Assembly: GCA_963277665.1 (NCBI GenBank)
Contig: CAUJRU010000136.1
Span: forward strand, 1,364,001-1,428,000
Reading direction: 5' to 3'
Length of the DNA: 64,000 nucleotides
Source: Viscum album
Taxonomy: Eukaryota > Streptophyta > Magnoliopsida > Santalales > Viscaceae
A program made the translations under genes and the position numbers. This document shows, piece after piece, positions 59,954-64,000 of the stretch. The notes under the pieces are model-generated. The model worked only from the letters and a program-made list of their open reading frames with translations. It was not told where the DNA came from and ran no database searches. How positions within the stretch are numbered: the first letter of the stretch is position 1; each line of letters opens with the position of its first letter.

Positions 59954-62224
59954 ATCATCGTTTCGTGAGGCGTTAGTTTGCCATCCACAGAAACATTATG
60001 TTCATCATCCATTAGATGGAGTTGTGTGTATGTGTAGTTTGAATCCTTCTTATAAAAACATCCTAGTATATTGTGGATACTGGTGTTGTTACAAAAGAAA
60101 GGAAATAAAAAGAGTTTGGAGGTAGGAGAAGCAAAATAAAGGAAAATAATTTAAGAGAAAACGTTACCTTTAATCTAGGTAACTCACTTTGGTTGGAATC
60201 AAAGGACTTCTTGAAATGCTTTCTGCCTAAGGGGAAGCTTCAAGGAGGAGGAGAGGGATGTGGGGAGCTTAGTTGGGCAGAGTTTGGACGAGCCAAGTGT
60301 CTTGAGAGGTGTGAGGAAAAGAGAAGGAGGAGTGCCCTTTTATAAGAGGGGTGAGGGGCACCTTTGGAAAAGCTAGAAATATTAATTTATAATAAATTCA
60401 TATTCGGTTTCCAAAGGCTCCAAAGTTGACTATTCAAAGGATGAGGTGGGGATAGGTCGAAAACAACTCATCCAATAGAATTTATACAGGTTTTGGTACT
60501 TATATTAACCTTATCTTTAAGTATTAACTCTAAGTTAATTAGTTTCACTTTTACAATGTCTCTTTGTATTTTTATATTATATGGTTAATAAACTTACCAT
60601 ATACATACAAGCGACCCACAAGTGGTCCATTAATGATGAACCTATCCTGATATAAGTCTTTTGGCCGAACCTTAGATTTTTAGGAATTTAATATCAATTA
60701 ATAATATAATATTTGTTTTAAGAACTCTTTTATGTCAATTTTGACACTATTCAATAGTTGATTTTTGTGAAACTCATAACAGATTGATTACTTCGAACAA
60801 AGTCAATTAAATCAATCCTAATATATCATATTATCCTAGAAAATTAGTTTAATTCATTAAAAGTTTCATATTATATTTATTTGGGTATTTATAATATCAA
60901 TTATTTTAATTTTTCACTATTATAGTAATTACTGCATCATCATTGTGTCATAAATTAAATAAATTATTTAATGTCTAAAAATTATAAATAAAATATCATT
61001 ATGTAGGAAATCTTTTTAGCTTTCTAATGAATATTTATAATAGAAAATCCAACATGTATAACCCTATGTAAAAATTGTTCTTCTAAAAGATGTAAGCTTA
61101 TGCCATTTTTATTTTTATTTTAACTTTATTAATATAATGTGTCCCTACCACATACAAGTGGCTCCAAGGGGTCCCCAAATTGACCCAAGGATGCTCATGG
61201 TCGGGTATGTGTCCACCAATAATGTTAGGACACGTTTTAGGGTAACTTTGTATTATTATAATATTATTTTTTTAACCCTTATTTACCGGATTTACCCTTT
61301 AACCATGGTAAATAAAATATTTACCGCAGTAATTATTCAAAATGTGTAAAAATAAAAGTTACCTATTTACATAATTTGGACATCCTGATTCCAAATATGG
61401 AATCCATTTTCCTAAATTCAAAACACAGAAGTGGCAGAAATTAATTTAAAATTAATTCCCGCTGTCAAAACAAAAAGCGTGTTTTTAAAAGATAATAACT
61501 ATCAAAAGATTGACACTTGTTTATGTTCGGTTTAATTGTAAAATTATGTCCAATGACCAAAATTATATTAAATGATAAAAATATATTCTAAATATACTTT
61601 AAAACTACTAAAATTCATAATTTATCACTATTAATTATTCTGATTAAAAAAGTTGTTTTTAATTAAAATTTAGTAATTTTCACTATTCATCAAAATATGA
61701 AAGTTATCCGAAAAGTACCAAAATTTCACCCTAGGCTAAATTAGATATTCCGAATCCAAAAATGAAGTCCATTTTAAAATATAAAATATATATAACTTCA
61801 AAAAGTAGGTATTACTATTCATAACAGCTAGTTTGATTGGTTACAGTGTGTTAGAACTCGAAGTTGCGTACAACACACGCTACTGTTTTATTCAAAGGAA
61901 AGCGTACCGTGGAAGCTTGGGATGTTTCATTTTAAATTTTTTGATGTCTCCATTTAGTCAAAAAGATTAAAATATTGTATTTAAAAAGGTTTCACTATCA
62001 AAAGTTGATAAAAGTGCAATACTGAAAATGAATCTGTTCTTGCATTATGACTAAGAAACTCATAATATGGATTCTAAAATTATAAGGATTATATAAAGTT
62101 CAAAATGTAGTTAATACTATTCATGACCTCTTTTAATGGTGTGATTGAACTCGGTGTTGCGTGTAGTGCAAGTTATTGAATTATTTTTAAGAAATAACAC
62201 ACTATGAAATCTTGGGGTGTTACA
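59954..62224 (-). mobile_element. LTR fragment, minus strand, mosaic
   Basis: It runs from inside the intron (remnant 59954-60167) through exon 1, an alpha TATA box at 60337-60344 and the extended U3 to the LTR start at 62224. Until about 61775 it is almost identical to 50219-52050. After that it follows the variant pattern of the LTR at 16400, so it is a recombinant. Confidence 0.75.
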
Positions 62225-63096
62225 TTCTCCCCTCCTTCAATAAATTGCGTCCTCGCAATTTGAAATTGTTCTTCAAAAATAAAAGATTGAAAGTAGAAAA
62301 TATATTTGTGGGAAAACCCACATCGGAAATTGGGTTACTAAAATTTAGTCTTACTATGAGGAAAAGAGAAATTAAAGGGTCGCCACCAAATTATGATCTC
62401 AATAAGGAGAACATTGGTGGCAATTAGAGACATATAATTGGAGGAAAAACGTAAATATTTATAGGTAGTGATTGAGGTCATCAATCACAAACAAGAATAA
62501 AATTGAGGTCCTTAAACTCATCAATCCATGATGATTTGAAGTACCATCGGTTCAACAAAATATTTGGTATTGGGACAACACATTTTTGACATTTCAAAAT
62601 ATCTTAGTTGAAATCCCACATCGAAAAATGAATTAATGAGGCCTCTATTTAAAATAAAGAGTGTAAAGTATGAAGATTACCGAAAATAACACATACTAGG
62701 GTTCCATGTAGGAAAATATGGATATGGAAGAGAAATCTAACCATCAATTATCTGATGGAGAGTGGTAGAGAACATGGCTATGAAAAGGCCAACAATCCCA
62801 AAGACATAAATTAGTGATGATTTAAGGTACCATCTAGGAAAACATTTTTGGTCTAAGTTGCTTTTCTTAATATTGAGAAATTTATAAATGACATTGGCTA
62901 AGATCATAAGGAGATATACTTACTTTATAATTAGTGTTTTATCCATTAATAAATTTCTACCACAAACTCATCTTTCACTCTAAAAGATAATAGAATGTAA
63001 AAAAAATTCTATTTACACTATTCGTATAGGGTTCCAAAATAAAAGAATTTATAATTCATCTACCAGATCTTTTAAAAAAAACTACATTATTTAATT
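62225..63096 (-). mobile_element. 3' internal fragment, minus strand
   Basis: Purine tract at 62225-62238 and the two-block 3' region, then sequence shared with 17461-17617 and a further AT-rich stretch (63000-63096) without a counterpart in the window. No coding content was seen. Confidence 0.65.
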
Positions 63097-63216
63097 CAGG
63101 ACATCTCGTGGGACAGTGGTAGGTGATACACCCTTGTCGCCCTTCGGTTGCGGGTTCAAGTCTCGCAGCCTTGCCGGACGCGACGGGTTGCCGCCCAACC
63201 TCCGGGTTGTCCTTTT
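63097..63216 (+). mobile_element. Second, diverged tRNA-derived SINE-like unit
   Basis: A-box-like GGGACAGTGGTA at about 63110 and B-box-like GGTTCAAGTCTC. The tail GACGCGACGGGTTGccgcc..GTTGTCCTTTT is related to the units in N1-N3. It differs clearly from those in its tRNA part, so it is an independent member of the same family. It lies where minus-strand and plus-strand fragments meet. Confidence 0.55.
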
Positions 63217-63239
63217 ATGGAAATCCAAAATAATCCAAA

Positions 63240-63368
63240 CTAGAACAAGTGCTGAGAAACCGGACGACGCGTCTGGTAAAAGTTTTGTGGAGAAATCATA
63301 AGATGGAAGAGGCAACGTGGGAACCCGAGGAACTTATGATGAAGAACCACCCGAGTCTTTTCATGTAA
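63240..63368 (+). pseudogene. 3' end of a Tekay-type pol (chromodomain tail remnant)
   Basis: About 42 codons align with the last part of the full element's integrase tail: a VLRN..TTRLVKVLWRN stretch, EEATWE and a final PSLFM, ending at TAA 63366-63368. It is followed by the GCGAGGACGCAATT box, the purine tract 63404-63417 and an LTR start. It shows that an enzyme-coding relative with N-type LTRs existed, a plausible parent or helper of the non-autonomous copies. Everything upstream is missing. Confidence 0.8.
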
Positions 63369-63403
63369 TAAGTATTCTAGAAATTGCGAGGACGCAATTA
63401 TTT

Positions 63404-63417
63404 GAAGGAGGGGAGAA
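63404..63417 (+). other. Polypurine tract
   Basis: GAAGGAGGGGAGAA before the LTR start at 63418, identical to the N-family tracts. Confidence 0.75.
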
Positions 63418-64000
63418 TGTAACACCCCAAGCTTCCACGGTACGTTTCCCTTCGAATAATGTGATAGCGTGTGTTGTACGCAACCTCGAGTTCTAACACA
63501 CACCACAACTAATTAAACTAGCCGTTGTGAATACTAATACCTACTTTTTGAAATTATATATATTTTATATTTGAAAATGGAATTCATTTTTGCATTCGGA
63601 ATATCAAAATTAGCCTAGGGTGAAATTTTGGTACATTTCAGATAACTTTCATATTTTGATGAATAGTGAAAATTACTAAATTTCAATTAAAAACAACTTT
63701 TTTAATCAAAATAATTAATAGTGATAAATTGTGAATTTGAGTGGTTTTAAAGTATATTTAGAATATATTTTTACCATTTAATATAATGTTGGTCATTGGA
63801 CATAATTTTACAATTAAACCGAACATAAACAAGTGTCAATCTTTTGATAGTTATTACCTCTTAAAAACACGCTTTTTGTTTTGACAGCGGGAATTAATTT
63901 TAAATTAATTTCTGCCACTTCTGTGTATTGAATTTAGGAAAATGGATTCCATATTTGGAATCAGGATTTCCAAATTATGTAAATAGGTAACTTTTATTTT
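63418..64000 (+). mobile_element. 3' LTR start, runs off the window
   Basis: TGTAACACCCCAAGCTTCC at the left end, short-head U3. It is followed by the usual U3 sequence to the window end, before the TATA box. The inner decayed start of extended LTRs (near 18154) matches this start, so this is the ancestral type of LTR end. Confidence 0.8.

Noticed and set aside
1..64000. CRISPR array, bacterial operon or phage
   Set aside because: There are no short regularly spaced repeats and no bacterial gene organisation. The repeated blocks are LTRs.

Overview
The window is repeat-rich plant nuclear DNA, most likely from a eudicot, although nothing here identifies the species. It is AT-rich and contains no recognisable host gene, rRNA or functional tRNA. 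Nearly all of it is nested, rearranged LTR retrotransposons of one lineage: Ty3/gypsy chromoviruses of the Tekay/Del type. The evidence is LTRs starting TGTAACACC, an initiator-tRNA-Met primer site (TGGTATCAGAGG), gag zinc knuckles, gypsy-order pol, a C-terminal chromodomain-like region and very long LTRs (3.6-4.5 kb).

Layout. 1-12063: a plus-strand LTR fragment (1-1116), then a minus-strand chain of LTR / N1 internal region (3971-6544) / LTR (6545-11036) / a deleted internal region. 12064-17627: a minus-strand LTR with a 1.03-kb internal tandem duplication and another internal fragment. The orientation flips near 17.63 kb. 17628-28924: a plus-strand chain of LTR / N2 internal region (21822-24394) / LTR. 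At 28925 there is a tail-to-tail LTR palindrome. 28928-52496: minus-strand LTR / N3 internal region (33421-36287) / LTR, the last one split by a complete young Tekay element (37064-49003) with a GTCAA target duplication. 52497-64000: a patchwork of LTR and internal fragments in both orientations, a tRNA-derived SINE-like unit (63097-63216), a 3' pol remnant (63240-63368) and the start of another LTR.

Two kinds of element are present. The 11.94-kb element at 37064 carries a full gag-pol interrupted by two in-frame stop codons; its LTRs are both 3598 bp and differ at only about 20 sites by eye. N1, N2 and N3 are a non-autonomous family. Their 2.6-2.9-kb internal regions encode only a 156-aa protein made of the gag start plus three CCHC-type zinc knuckles, with no capsid, protease, RT or integrase. 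They share the primer site, the purine tract, the gag start context and the LTR layout with the full element, so they probably depend on a Tekay-type helper.

The most interesting signals lie in the LTRs. Each complete LTR has a TATA box followed by a GT-AG intron of 675-889 bp in the transcribed leader. Two LTRs lack this segment exactly at the predicted exon-exon junction, as expected if spliced RNA was reverse transcribed. Inside the intron is a CG-rich, GTACGTAC-containing hairpin, usually in two copies, whose outer arms differ between subfamilies yet still largely pair. The many inversions and deletions have 3-7 bp of microhomology at their junctions. All comparisons were made by eye, without alignment or database search.
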